Source: Acetatifactor sp.
GTDB lineage: Bacteria > Bacillota > Clostridia > Lachnospirales > Lachnospiraceae
Reading direction: 5' to 3'
Length of the DNA stretch: 52,027 nucleotides
Assembly: GCA_016293615.1 (NCBI GenBank)
Contig: JAEDDX010000012.1
Span: 1-52,027, forward strand
Both the position numbers and the translations under genes were made by a program. Positions 10,701 to 19,380 of this stretch are shown here, in pieces. Position 1 is the first letter of the stretch, and each line of letters opens with the position of its first letter. The notes beneath the pieces were generated by a model that did not search any database, was not told where the DNA came from, and worked only from the letters and a program-made list of their open reading frames with translations.

Positions 10701-13700
10701 AAGCAATTGTACCATCAGCGGAAGTATCACTAAGACAGATAACAGCGAGTGCTATGTGGGCGGTCTCTTTGCGTCCTTGCGTGATGCAGGTGGGAAGAGT
10801 ATAACCCTTACAATCGATGGCCTTACTGCTGATCGCGTGAATATTAATGTGCAGAGTTGTACTTCAAGAACCGGCGGTATCCTTGGCTGGGAATGGATGA
10901 CGACGACTGCAGATATTCAAGGAATAAAGATAAAGAATTGTACATTGAATGCCAACACTGCACAATTTGGCGGTCTGGTCTATAAGGGCAGCGGATATTG
11001 GAAGGTACATGATGCAGGCATTCAGTTTCAAACAGGAGAGAATCAATTCACCGGTCAATCGACTGCGGCTGCCCCCAGTGGTCTGCTGTTAGCTTACGGA
11101 AGCAAACTGGAGGGGCATAATAATGCCCTGTATCTGGAGATTAAGAATGGTGCTTATCAGATAGAAACGGGAAGCGTCAGTGTGAACCTCAGTGATAGTA
11201 CTATATTTGATGAAATCGTGGGCGTTACGAAGGGTGAATTAGGGAATGGTATTGTTTCCATAGGAACTGCCACGAGCTTGGAGGGGTTGGATGCCTCAAA
11301 TTGCGATTACACAAACAAGCTCGGTACAGATTACAGTAATAATCAGTCGAGATACTATTACAATCTTGATTTATGCGGTGGCGGTGCCGTAGATACTGTC
11401 CCCAGCGGCGATATTGACTCAGCGGCGAAGCTGACATTGTATAGTGTGTACACACATTGCTACAGCGGACTTCGGAGGTATTTCTATCAGAATCCCGGAA
11501 TCATTGGGACAAAAACAGAAAATAGTAAAAAAGAGATTAACCTGATAGGCTATTCCTATTATCCTGCGGAAGCATATAAGAACATTCAAAATTCTGCAAT
11601 CACTTTTGATTACGCAGCATTGAACGGTAATAGCCGCAAGCCTTCCGACGCCACGCGACAGAACTATGGCATGCATACCGGCATCTTTACGAAAGTCAGC
11701 ATTGGGGAGAGTGCTACAGATTCAATAGAATTAAATGTAAGTGGATTGACCTTGATGGGTACGGTAGGCGGCAGTGCGCTGATATGCGGCAATGCAAAGG
11801 GCGGCAATACCAATGCAAAGCTGACGATGAATATTCAGAATGTGACATTAAACGGCATCCGAAGATACCCTTATGTAACGGATGCCACAACAATTAGTCC
11901 TCTGCTGCTGAATACGATCGGAAGCTATACCAATGTCAATATCAGCAATGTAGATGCTAACCCTACTGCATATACATCAGACGGGAAAGCAGCCTCCAGC
12001 CTGATCGGAGTAGTAGGAGATGCCACAGCAAGTAATATTCATGTAAATTTCTCTGATATGGGACTGGATGGTGCAGAGCATGATCTGCGTATTTTTAGCC
12101 GTGCCTATTTCCTGGAGTCATTCCAATATACTGCGGATAGCAGCGGTACCTATAATTTCGATGAGAATACTGTAAACTATACTCTCGGTCAGGAACTTTC
12201 CAATACGGATAGATCAGAGGGAGAAAATGGCCCTTCCGGACGAAATAATGGAGAACAGTATTGCTTCTTTGGTTCCGCTACTACCGTTTGCTCTAAAGTA
12301 GAAGGAGAAGGTACTACGCCGGACAAGACTAACTACTTCAATGAATATCCTCGTTATGTCCGTAAGGTGGAAGGTTCGGATATCGGTTTCCATGAGATCG
12401 ATGTCAACCTTACCAGAACGGGACTTACTGAGGGGTGTGGTACCTATAATGACCCTTATATAATTACCAATGCAGCCCAACTGGAGAATCTGGCGAAAGC
12501 ACTAAATCAAAATGTAGCCGGCTTTAAGATTCAGGTTGACGGGAATGTTTTGGTGGGTGAAACACTGAAAGCTTTTAACAATTGCCATGAGAAAGATAAT
12601 AAAGTACATACTGTAATTACATGTCAATCGAATGGTTGGTTTTTAAATGATGGTACGAATGATATTGATATTACAGAAAATGTGAGACGATATCTGAGAA
12701 ATGCTTATTATAAGATTAATGGAGAAATTACTCTGTCCGCTGAATGGAGCGGTTTGGGTACCGATGCAAATTCAGCCTTTTGCGGTGTCATTGACGGTAA
12801 CGATAAGACAATTACGATATTGACCGGAGAGAAGTCTCAGTTCGGCGGCATCATCAAGTTCAGCATGGGCAGTGTCGTAAAGAATCTGACCATTACCTAT
12901 CAGTCTGCTCCTACGGTATCATGTCAGGGTGTGCCTTCCGCTATCTCTAACGCATCCTTCTTTGGCGGAGTGGTTGGATGGTGCCTTGGCGGCGATACGA
13001 TTCTGGATACAGTGACAGTGAATCAGATTGGTGATCAGAGTACAGAAAACGGAAAAAACAAAACCACATCAATAACACCAACAATAACCGGAACTTCTCC
13101 GTATCTCGCAGCAGTCGGCGGTTATGTCGGCATGGTCGGCGGCGCGATGATTGATGGCGGTTTGAAATATGGCGGCGGAGTAGTATTCCTTAACAGTGTA
13201 GGTGATGGCCTCAGTTCCACGTCCACGGAAGCGGCAGCCGATTCGACATATTTCTATGTGAATCCCTATGTGGGTCGAGTGCTGGATGGGTATGCTATAT
13301 CAGAGATCTCTGAAACCTCTGATAAAAGAATCGATAATACGGATAAGAACTATCAGATACCATACATAGAAAGCGTCAAAGAAAGCGTCAAACATTTAAC
13401 ATTAACTAGTAACACGATAACAGTCCATGACGCACAAGGTCTTTGGCTCTTATCCGCTATCGTCAACAGCGGTGCCGGTGCCATGAATGATGAAAAATGT
13501 TTGGCATATACACTTGGCAAGGCCAGAACAGGTAGTTATGATGCCTCTATGAGTGGCGTTGCTGATGATGAGGCCTATATTGGCGGTCTTAAAAACACGG
13601 GTAAATCGAACAGTTATTTGCAGAAATATGTCACTGGTGACTTCTATAATATTTGCATCAATAGCGTTTCAATCGTAATCGATGAAGATTGCAATATGTC

Positions 13701-16700
13701 CGAGTATGGCAACGGCTTCCGCGGACTCGGCACCAGTTATGGAAACATTGACACAGATTATAGATTGCTGAAGGTGAATTCCGTTTCTTCTACTAAAAAA
13801 AATAATTCCACTGAAGAATATATTTTCACCATCACATTGGCGCAGAATAGATATGAGTACACCGATGAGTGCCAGAATTGGACGACTCTTGGAACAGGAC
13901 TGTTTCCTGTTTTGAATCCTGATACAAACTTTAGTGCGGAACGGCTCATCCTGGCGGGAAATACCGGTATTCATTATTATACTTATGCTAATTCGACACT
14001 AAAAAACACGGTTAATCCAATCCCATCCGATAAGAAACTTATGGATAAGGATGGCTATCGGCTGGGCTGTTCCGGTGCCGGACTTTTGGCAGGTACGATG
14101 AAAAAGAGCCTTGACACCATAATTACCATGAAACTACAAAGCATTAGGATTACAGGCAATGTAACCGGATCGGCAACCTTCGCGGGTGGTTTGATTGGCC
14201 TTGCGTGTATTAATAATGCTTCAAAGAACAATTATATCAAAAGCATTACTGTAAATAACTGCAATTATACAAACCCAAGTAATTATACAAACCTAAGTAT
14301 AGAGGGATTTGCCTGTGTCGGAGGTTTCTTCGGATATGCGTATGCAGACACGATCTCCATAACTGCGACTTCTGATTACCCCATGAAAAACATCACCGTG
14401 ACATCCAGTAATACAGCTGTTAATGGGGCGAGAACCGGTGTTGGTGCATTGATCGGCCGGTGTGGAGTGAAGAATCTAACCATCGCGAGCGAAAATGCGA
14501 ATTCACCTATGGTGTTTTCCGAAATGACGATAACTAGTCAAAACATTACGCAGAATGCTGATAGGTACTTTACTGGAGGACTGGCCGGATTTCTAGGAAT
14601 TCGGGACAATGCTGTTATAATAATACAGAACATTGAATTCAAGGATGCTGTTACGATTTCCAACCAGAAAGCCAACAATTCCAGCGGCGTTCTTGCAGGT
14701 GCGATGGCTTGTTACACAAAAGATGAATCCTTCAATAATGATGAATTCACATGGGGTGCCGGAGGCAATATTAAAGCTACTATTTCAAACATCAAGATTG
14801 CAAAGAATAAGGAGGATTCTGTTGTTGTTAAAAATACGAAGCAAGGCGGAGCGTTGTTTGGGTGGTTGATGGTTCAATCTGCGGAGATCAGCGGTGTTTC
14901 CATCGGCTCTGATAATGCAACTGTGACCTTGGCTACAGAGACTGAGCAGGAAGATGCTTCCTTGAGCGGCCTTATCGGAACGGTCTCGAAGGCTACTCTT
15001 ACGCTCAAAGATTCGGCTCTGAAGAAAATAAATGTTTGGGGACTTTCAAAGAAGAAGAATAATAATAATAGAGGAACAGCTCTCCTTTTTGGTTATGCCG
15101 ATAATAACGCGACCTTCAACATACAAAATGTAATACTAGAAGACTGCAGTGTGGCAATTCATAGGGACAATGAAAATGCCGGCATCATTTTTGCAGAGTT
15201 CAATGGTACTAGTGTTAGTGGACACAATATACTGATAAAAAATTGTACCGTAGGGCTTTCCTTGAATGACGCTAAAAATGGTTTAGCCCAATTTACATCA
15301 AAAAATGGAGATGCTACAAGGATTGGCTTGAAATATAAAACAGGAAATGTCTACAAAGCTTATTCAGATATTGAGGCTGCAGATCTCGCGAACTACACAG
15401 GCGCTACCAATGTTGCTCTCTTCGGCGGAAAAGCAAACAATAAAAATGTGAAACTGGTCGGTGTCAGTGTTCAGAACAGCAATACCCCGATGAAGGACAT
15501 TGGATCGGGTCTTGGAACTGCAAGCTACATCATCCGTGCAGATTATACCGGCTCCTGTATGGGAGAATCGTCTAATAAAGAAGGCACAAAAAGCCCTTAT
15601 GTTACCATCAATCCCGTCAGCCCCTTGGGCGAAATCTGCGACAAAACCATCACCGGTGACGGCGCTGCTTTCTCAGAAGGTACGACTCCGATGATTCAGA
15701 AGATTCTGGGGGAGACTCTTTATTACAATTGCGGAACTTCACGGACTTATCTTAAGAAGGTAAATGATATTGTCTCATTCACTCATTTTAAACATGCTGA
15801 GATTAATCCGGAATATACGGGAACTGATTTTCCTGTCGTTGCCTTGCAGACCAACAGCAGCACTGAAGCAAACAATTGCCTGCATAGTGTCATATCCATG
15901 CTGACCAACTGGGAATTATGTGCAGCAAGCGGAGATAGTGTGACTGTTAGCAGCAAAGATTTTTATACTATCAGTGCGACCTGCTACGAGTGGGATAATG
16001 GTCAGTTCGTGCTAGACGATTCGTCCGCTTTGAAGGTGACTGGTAATCGTTTCTACTTAACAGCAGGCGAGTATGATAATAATCGCAACCGGTTTACTCT
16101 GGTAGATGTGGCTTACAAGGATCCAAGCACTAATAAGGATTGTGTATATCATCTTTATATCCCTGTTGTGGTAAAGAAGATGTTCGAATACAAGTTCTGG
16201 GCAGCGGCAATGATTGGAACGAATTACAATAAGGATGCTTACCGGGATCTTAGCAAATCAGTCATTGCTTCTCATGGAGAGAATGTGACTGCTCTTCTGA
16301 ATTATGAGTATCAGTGGACAGAGGAAGAGTGGATGGATGCCATTGTGAACGGACAGAATCTGCTCTGGAACTTTGACCTTGGCGTGAGTTTTGCGCCGAA
16401 TGCTTTACCAAGTGGTGCGATGCTCACTCTGATTGATCGCAATCGTGGAGATCAGGTTACTTATGCAATCAGTGACGGCAAAAAGAATGAGATTCGATTC
16501 AGTTCGTTTATCGTCAATGGGACTTCCTGGAGTGAGGACCGTTATCTGTGTGATGATCTTAAGCTTACAGCAACAGAGCTCGGTACTGAGGGTAAGTTTT
16601 TCAGACTCGCTGGAAGAGAAGGAGCTACACTGCGCGATAAAGAAGGCAATTATTACCGTCCTGCTACGGATGAGGACACTGAGAACAGATGCGACCTTGT

Positions 16701-18093
16701 AATTACGAATCTGACGGATGGTAAGGTTAATGCACAGTTCTACCTTACAATCTGTATGCCGTCGGATACAGAAGGGATTGTTAACACGAGTATTCAATGC
16801 CCGGAAACTCTCGGTGGAAAACTGCCGACGAAGAGGCTTGCGGCTGTAGAGGCTGTAGATAATAAAAAAGAGTATACGAAGAATGGAAGCGAGAACAAAC
16901 TGATTATCGGTAATTTCTTCAACCAGAGTTTTTCCGTAACGACGGCAAGAGGCGACGCGCTGATGACTGATACCAATTCCGAGATACCGATTGTTCTGAC
17001 CACAACGATAAGCTTCAAAGATAATAATGCGGAACAATTATATGGTGATTATGCGGATGGTCAGCGGCTGTATCAGAGATTTGATTTAGGTCTGGTGGAA
17101 TATGCCGGAACCAACGGTACGAAGAAGAACATGGTTCAGGGAACACAGATATGGGCCCAGCGCTATCTTGGTGAGAATCCGATAGGAGATGCTATTGATG
17201 AGACGCTTATCAGCCCGGAATCCTCGTATCCGATAGAATACTATTGGACAGACGGTGAAGCAGGTATTCCTGCGACGGAAGTTACAAATGGTATGCAGCT
17301 TAAGGCGGAGATTATCCTTACCTATCTGTCGCAGGCACGCACGGAGCAGTTCCCTGTCCGAAAGAATGCGGAGATTGAGGATGGTATTGCAGTAAAAGCG
17401 GAATCACGGCTTGCGTATAGCGCAGAGTCTCTGAATAACAGTTCCGGTCATGTTTCCGGAGAAGCAAAATTTAATGAGACTACCCCGCATTTTTATCGTG
17501 AAGATACCGGCTCTGCTACCATAAACTATGTGGCATACGAACAGGTCAACGGTGCGCCTGCCGAGGGCGTGAGCGAGCTGGGCGTCAACGGAAGGGAGGA
17601 TTCGCGATTCATCATTCATTCCGCTGCACTTTATAATGTCAGTCAGGTGCAGGAGGTCGCAACAGCGGACGGTTTGACTGTGACAGTCACATTGTTAGAA
17701 AAGAAGGAAGGATGTACTTATAACCAATTGAACTATCAACAGGTGGAGAAATCTTTGACAAATTATATGACATCGCTTCAGGTCAATGCTCACTACAAGC
17801 AGGGCGACAGTATGAAGGCAGCGGGAGAACCGTTAGATGCTCTGAGTGCAGTTGATAACACAGTACATTTCGAATTGGGCAGTTTCGATCCGGATGTACA
17901 GATTCAGATTCCGATAACGATGACAGTGCTTACCGGTGATGAATTTGCCGGTAGCTATGCAAACTATCGTGTACGGGTGACTGCGCAGCTGACCGACAAC
18001 GGAGAGCCGATAGCAAGCTCAGTTGCAACTGATTTCATTGTATATACTAACGCCAAGGTTTGCCTGTCATTTATTGATCTTGTAAGAGAATAG
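7759..18093 (+). CDS. Giant (3444-residue) GLUG-like secreted surface protein
   Basis: Residues 1-27 form a Sec signal peptide ending in 'PAYA'. Residues 28-150 are an acidic linker with three in-frame TDEQ repeats. From about 150 to 2680 the protein repeats Gly-Gly motifs (GGLVG, GGLIG, GGFIG) spaced by beta-strand-like Asn/Thr/Ser stretches, as in GLUG-repeat adhesins. Module starts are visible near residue 1560 ('GTYNDPYIITNAAQLENLA') and 1887 ('ITVHDAQGLWLLSAI'). Residues 2690-3444 are a tail shared with the paralogue at the left edge. There is no LPxTG, choline-binding, SLH or C-terminal hydrophobic segment, so attachment must use another route or partner. The ribosome binding site GGAAAGGA (7742-7749) supports the ATG at 7759. 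It is the last gene of the operon starting at 5296 and is followed by a terminator. A structural or adhesin role is inferred. Confidence 0.9.
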   Translation: MRRRPRITAMILAIVLFFNMFPMPAYADEGLQQEKDQIVVHTEDLIVEEIKDTLLQTGENVETNEEVMEELTAAEPEEPVEEQTEGTTEAPAQIEEQLLGEASDAIMTVTEELSAADAGGEVDTPEVQTDEQTDEQTDEQAPVYLAEPATVSADTDRNFTLEQLGLTTNESGAIVIKSGEDLIKLSHAQTTEYCEKTLRFAHTGAGDYFDTTETKSVTIAGTEYQLEFIGLEKFQGTISVADGTQGYPIKLKRSLFTSIYANAAIQSDTGTGLLLMFAAKSEDVNGGTETENPIPTALLAETVKASQSPAQTPWKIHTAASDVGGVIPNILGTMEENASVSLSVDVSSNSDAYFAVTHVKGSSGAGLLCATLKSNASLTFSGYTGASALPQVTASSGNAGSLVGAMETGATLEITASDGRVNLVIQNVTATNGNAGGLVGEAADVVLPGITVSASDSGAIIDGKDYAGGFIGKYVCSEEQTIENIIVTGVTASGKRAGGLFGLLHNTGKGTITLADSTSIEVSLRADNDAGGLFGEYTADNLSATLLLNQGPVSSMLLGKKDSGDAPYTYGGLIGWVRGREDNQGNYKNAYIEVASEKNIAVKGSANSFGGLIGSMSEADHMLKVSKAIFVKNGDDKTVVKGNTYAGGLVGYFEKGVLEIAGAVQCSIHTGGNQNYWGNYVGRRDNVLVFASYEGGWNFNDSNRNDIGNWGQVLQVQRGSRLNGLLSIDSTNHTVTVNGAASNNSITVNDALSFAQAALRFQLDQSTTENKVLIIENDLTISDNNPVTIALSGSIDLTGTGLTGFQRDDNSAPPANVVVNCTDNTKINFSSKTANNSVTAEFETYSYGNESHSRQGLFAKTKSLTVNCGENAKLTLDGAISVTTNHNNSHIGGLVAESSGDITVANVVGSVDISMTRSGGQNQCIGGLVGKQDGGSNGAIVSFAGCEWNSTITYTTTNNNAAPCFLGGFLARAENNNTISVSNCTISGSITKTDNSECYVGGLFASLRDAGGKSITLTIDGLTADRVNINVQSCTSRTGGILGWEWMTTTADIQGIKIKNCTLNANTAQFGGLVYKGSGYWKVHDAGIQFQTGENQFTGQSTAAAPSGLLLAYGSKLEGHNNALYLEIKNGAYQIETGSVSVNLSDSTIFDEIVGVTKGELGNGIVSIGTATSLEGLDASNCDYTNKLGTDYSNNQSRYYYNLDLCGGGAVDTVPSGDIDSAAKLTLYSVYTHCYSGLRRYFYQNPGIIGTKTENSKKEINLIGYSYYPAEAYKNIQNSAITFDYAALNGNSRKPSDATRQNYGMHTGIFTKVSIGESATDSIELNVSGLTLMGTVGGSALICGNAKGGNTNAKLTMNIQNVTLNGIRRYPYVTDATTISPLLLNTIGSYTNVNISNVDANPTAYTSDGKAASSLIGVVGDATASNIHVNFSDMGLDGAEHDLRIFSRAYFLESFQYTADSSGTYNFDENTVNYTLGQELSNTDRSEGENGPSGRNNGEQYCFFGSATTVCSKVEGEGTTPDKTNYFNEYPRYVRKVEGSDIGFHEIDVNLTRTGLTEGCGTYNDPYIITNAAQLENLAKALNQNVAGFKIQVDGNVLVGETLKAFNNCHEKDNKVHTVITCQSNGWFLNDGTNDIDITENVRRYLRNAYYKINGEITLSAEWSGLGTDANSAFCGVIDGNDKTITILTGEKSQFGGIIKFSMGSVVKNLTITYQSAPTVSCQGVPSAISNASFFGGVVGWCLGGDTILDTVTVNQIGDQSTENGKNKTTSITPTITGTSPYLAAVGGYVGMVGGAMIDGGLKYGGGVVFLNSVGDGLSSTSTEAAADSTYFYVNPYVGRVLDGYAISEISETSDKRIDNTDKNYQIPYIESVKESVKHLTLTSNTITVHDAQGLWLLSAIVNSGAGAMNDEKCLAYTLGKARTGSYDASMSGVADDEAYIGGLKNTGKSNSYLQKYVTGDFYNICINSVSIVIDEDCNMSEYGNGFRGLGTSYGNIDTDYRLLKVNSVSSTKKNNSTEEYIFTITLAQNRYEYTDECQNWTTLGTGLFPVLNPDTNFSAERLILAGNTGIHYYTYANSTLKNTVNPIPSDKKLMDKDGYRLGCSGAGLLAGTMKKSLDTIITMKLQSIRITGNVTGSATFAGGLIGLACINNASKNNYIKSITVNNCNYTNPSNYTNLSIEGFACVGGFFGYAYADTISITATSDYPMKNITVTSSNTAVNGARTGVGALIGRCGVKNLTIASENANSPMVFSEMTITSQNITQNADRYFTGGLAGFLGIRDNAVIIIQNIEFKDAVTISNQKANNSSGVLAGAMACYTKDESFNNDEFTWGAGGNIKATISNIKIAKNKEDSVVVKNTKQGGALFGWLMVQSAEISGVSIGSDNATVTLATETEQEDASLSGLIGTVSKATLTLKDSALKKINVWGLSKKKNNNNRGTALLFGYADNNATFNIQNVILEDCSVAIHRDNENAGIIFAEFNGTSVSGHNILIKNCTVGLSLNDAKNGLAQFTSKNGDATRIGLKYKTGNVYKAYSDIEAADLANYTGATNVALFGGKANNKNVKLVGVSVQNSNTPMKDIGSGLGTASYIIRADYTGSCMGESSNKEGTKSPYVTINPVSPLGEICDKTITGDGAAFSEGTTPMIQKILGETLYYNCGTSRTYLKKVNDIVSFTHFKHAEINPEYTGTDFPVVALQTNSSTEANNCLHSVISMLTNWELCAASGDSVTVSSKDFYTISATCYEWDNGQFVLDDSSALKVTGNRFYLTAGEYDNNRNRFTLVDVAYKDPSTNKDCVYHLYIPVVVKKMFEYKFWAAAMIGTNYNKDAYRDLSKSVIASHGENVTALLNYEYQWTEEEWMDAIVNGQNLLWNFDLGVSFAPNALPSGAMLTLIDRNRGDQVTYAISDGKKNEIRFSSFIVNGTSWSEDRYLCDDLKLTATELGTEGKFFRLAGREGATLRDKEGNYYRPATDEDTENRCDLVITNLTDGKVNAQFYLTICMPSDTEGIVNTSIQCPETLGGKLPTKRLAAVEAVDNKKEYTKNGSENKLIIGNFFNQSFSVTTARGDALMTDTNSEIPIVLTTTISFKDNNAEQLYGDYADGQRLYQRFDLGLVEYAGTNGTKKNMVQGTQIWAQRYLGENPIGDAIDETLISPESSYPIEYYWTDGEAGIPATEVTNGMQLKAEIILTYLSQARTEQFPVRKNAEIEDGIAVKAESRLAYSAESLNNSSGHVSGEAKFNETTPHFYREDTGSATINYVAYEQVNGAPAEGVSELGVNGREDSRFIIHSAALYNVSQVQEVATADGLTVTVTLLEKKEGCTYNQLNYQQVEKSLTNYMTSLQVNAHYKQGDSMKAAGEPLDALSAVDNTVHFELGSFDPDVQIQIPITMTVLTGDEFAGSYANYRVRVTAQLTDNGEPIASSVATDFIVYTNAKVCLSFIDLVRE
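8140..8175 (+). repeat. Three in-frame 12-bp tandem repeats (TDEQ units)
   Basis: Units at 8140-8151, 8152-8163 and 8164-8175 are nearly identical copies of CAGACCGATGAA and encode QTDE-QTDE-QTDE in the acidic linker of the giant protein. Because the unit is a multiple of three, copy-number change would alter linker length without breaking the frame. Confidence 0.85.
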
Positions 18094-18172
18094 TGTGCAT
18101 AACCTTTCATGTGCTGCACTGTATCCCGCCATAAAACAGCGGAAAAAACGATAAACCAATCCTTGAAGAAAT

Positions 18173-18214
18173 GCTTTCTATGTGTTACACTCAGCATAGA
18201 AAGCGTTTTCTTTT
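18173..18214 (+). terminator. Rho-independent terminator of the giant-protein operon
   Basis: GCTTTCTATG at 18173-18182 pairs perfectly with CATAGAAAGC at 18195-18204, followed by GTTTTCTTTT. It closes the operon that starts at 5296. Confidence 0.85.
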
Positions 18215-18313
18215 GCGCCGAATCGGTGTGTCTGTTTTTTTCTAAATCTCTAAAGAATCCATGCTTTTCACAACAAACACTAGAAAAAGCAGGGAGTTCG
18301 GAAGAGAAAGGAA

Positions 18314-18385
18314 ATGCGCCTTGCCGAGGTTCTTCGGGGCTATACCGACTTTGTGGAGAAGGTGAGAGGACAGAAGAAGGCGTGA
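18314..18385 (+). CDS. Possible 23-residue leader peptide ahead of the HD-domain gene
   Basis: The ATG at 18314 follows a good ribosome binding site (AGAGAAAGGAA). The frame of 23 codons ends at the TGA 18383-18385, which overlaps an ATG (18385) in frame with the HD-domain gene. The peptide begins MRLAEVLRGYTDF and ends in KVRGQKKA. It could couple translation to the next gene, or be the remnant of a lost longer gene. I do not recognise it. Confidence 0.3.
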   Translation: MRLAEVLRGYTDFVEKVRGQKKA

Positions 18386-18444
18386 TGTGCCATTGGGGCG
18401 GTGTCAATTTAGTAGAAAAAAACAATCCAACGAAAGGTTCCGAT

Positions 18445-19104
18445 ATGACAACTTATTCCGAAATCAAACAAAACAAAGAGGTACTGGCTTATCTGAAAAA
18501 GGCAGATGACAATCTGAAAGTACTTGGCTACACGGAGCATTCCGCCGCGCACACTACGCTTGTGGCGGAGCGCGCCGCCGGCATTCTTCAGGTGCTTGGG
18601 TATTCCGCACATGAGATCGAGCTGGTGAAGATCGCAGGCTTTATGCATGACATCGGCAATGCGGTGAACCGCAAGAATCATGCGGAATACGGCGGATTGC
18701 TGGCGGATGCAATCCTTCGCAATACGGATCTGCCGCTGGAGGACCGGGTGATGGTGGTTTCCGCCATTTCCCATCATGATGAATCGACCGGCGGGGCAAG
18801 GGATGCAGTGTCGGCGGCTCTGATCATTGCGGATAAGACGGATGTGCGGCGCAGCCGCGTGCGCCCGCAGGAGCGTTCCGCGTTCGACATTCATGACCGG
18901 GTGAATTATGCTGTTACAGGCAATCGTCTGGAGATCGACACGGAGAAGCGTCGCATCCGCCTGGAGATTGAGGTCGATGAGGAAATCTGCACGATGTATG
19001 AGTATTTTGACATTTTCCTTGGCCGTATGCTGATGTGCAGGGCGGCTGCGGAGATGCTCGACTGTAAATTCAGTCTGGTAGTTAACGGCAGCAAGGTACT
19101 GTAG
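18445..19104 (+). CDS. HD-domain phosphohydrolase-like protein
   Basis: 219 residues from the ATG at 18445. An upstream in-frame ATG at 18385 would add 20 residues and cannot be excluded. The HD-family metal-binding residues are visible: His32/His36 in 'EHSAAH', His68-Asp69 in 'FMHDIGN', and a 'SHHDE' segment near residue 112. HD-superfamily enzymes are metal-dependent phosphohydrolases acting on nucleotides or other phosphoesters. This protein lacks the GYP signature of c-di-GMP-hydrolysing HD-GYP proteins, so its substrate is unknown. It is soluble, with no signal or membrane segment. It lies between the surface operon and a c-di-GMP phosphodiesterase gene, with terminators or promoters on both sides, so it is probably transcribed alone. 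Confidence 0.75.
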   Translation: MTTYSEIKQNKEVLAYLKKADDNLKVLGYTEHSAAHTTLVAERAAGILQVLGYSAHEIELVKIAGFMHDIGNAVNRKNHAEYGGLLADAILRNTDLPLEDRVMVVSAISHHDESTGGARDAVSAALIIADKTDVRRSRVRPQERSAFDIHDRVNYAVTGNRLEIDTEKRRIRLEIEVDEEICTMYEYFDIFLGRMLMCRAAAEMLDCKFSLVVNGSKVL

Positions 19105-19305
19105 CTGCAATTACAGCGCAGTCCCTGGATCAATTTCTCGAGGCGAACAATTTACAGTAACATTCAGTTCTGATTTTTCGCATTTTTTCTATCAATCATA
19201 AGTATAACCTTAAATTGGTTGTTCCGATCAAATCGACCGTATATACAAAATAAAGAAAATCAGAGGAATCCGCATTTTTTAGATACAGATGATGTACAGT
19301 TTCGA

Positions 19306-19334
19306 TTGTGAAAGAGCTTCCTGAGTGTTATAAT
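19306..19334 (+). promoter_or_regulatory. Promoter of the REC-EAL gene with overlapping inverted repeat
   Basis: TTGTGA (19306-19311), a 17-bp spacer and TATAAT (19329-19334) form a good sigma-A promoter. The -10 element lies in the loop of a 12-bp inverted repeat, 19315-19326 / 19338-19349, which is followed by a T-rich stretch. The repeat could be an operator or a terminator for read-through from upstream. Confidence 0.65.
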
Positions 19335-19380
19335 ACTACTTAGGAAGCTTTTCTAATTTGTCTTTTGGGAGATGCTGCGA

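Larger units (their letters stand above)
18094..18444. other. Intergenic region between giant protein and HD-domain gene
   Basis: The stretch holds a strong terminator (18173-18214) and a 23-codon frame (18314-18385, product beginning MRLAEVLRGYTDF) preceded by AGAGAAAGGAA. Its TGA overlaps an ATG at 18385 that is in frame with the HD-domain gene. Nothing else convincing was seen. No clear promoter was found for the HD gene between the terminator and its start. Confidence 0.5.

Noticed and set aside
18109..18444. Extended N-terminus of the HD-domain protein from position 18109
   Set aside because: The extension crosses a strong terminator hairpin and has Cys/Phe-rich non-family sequence.
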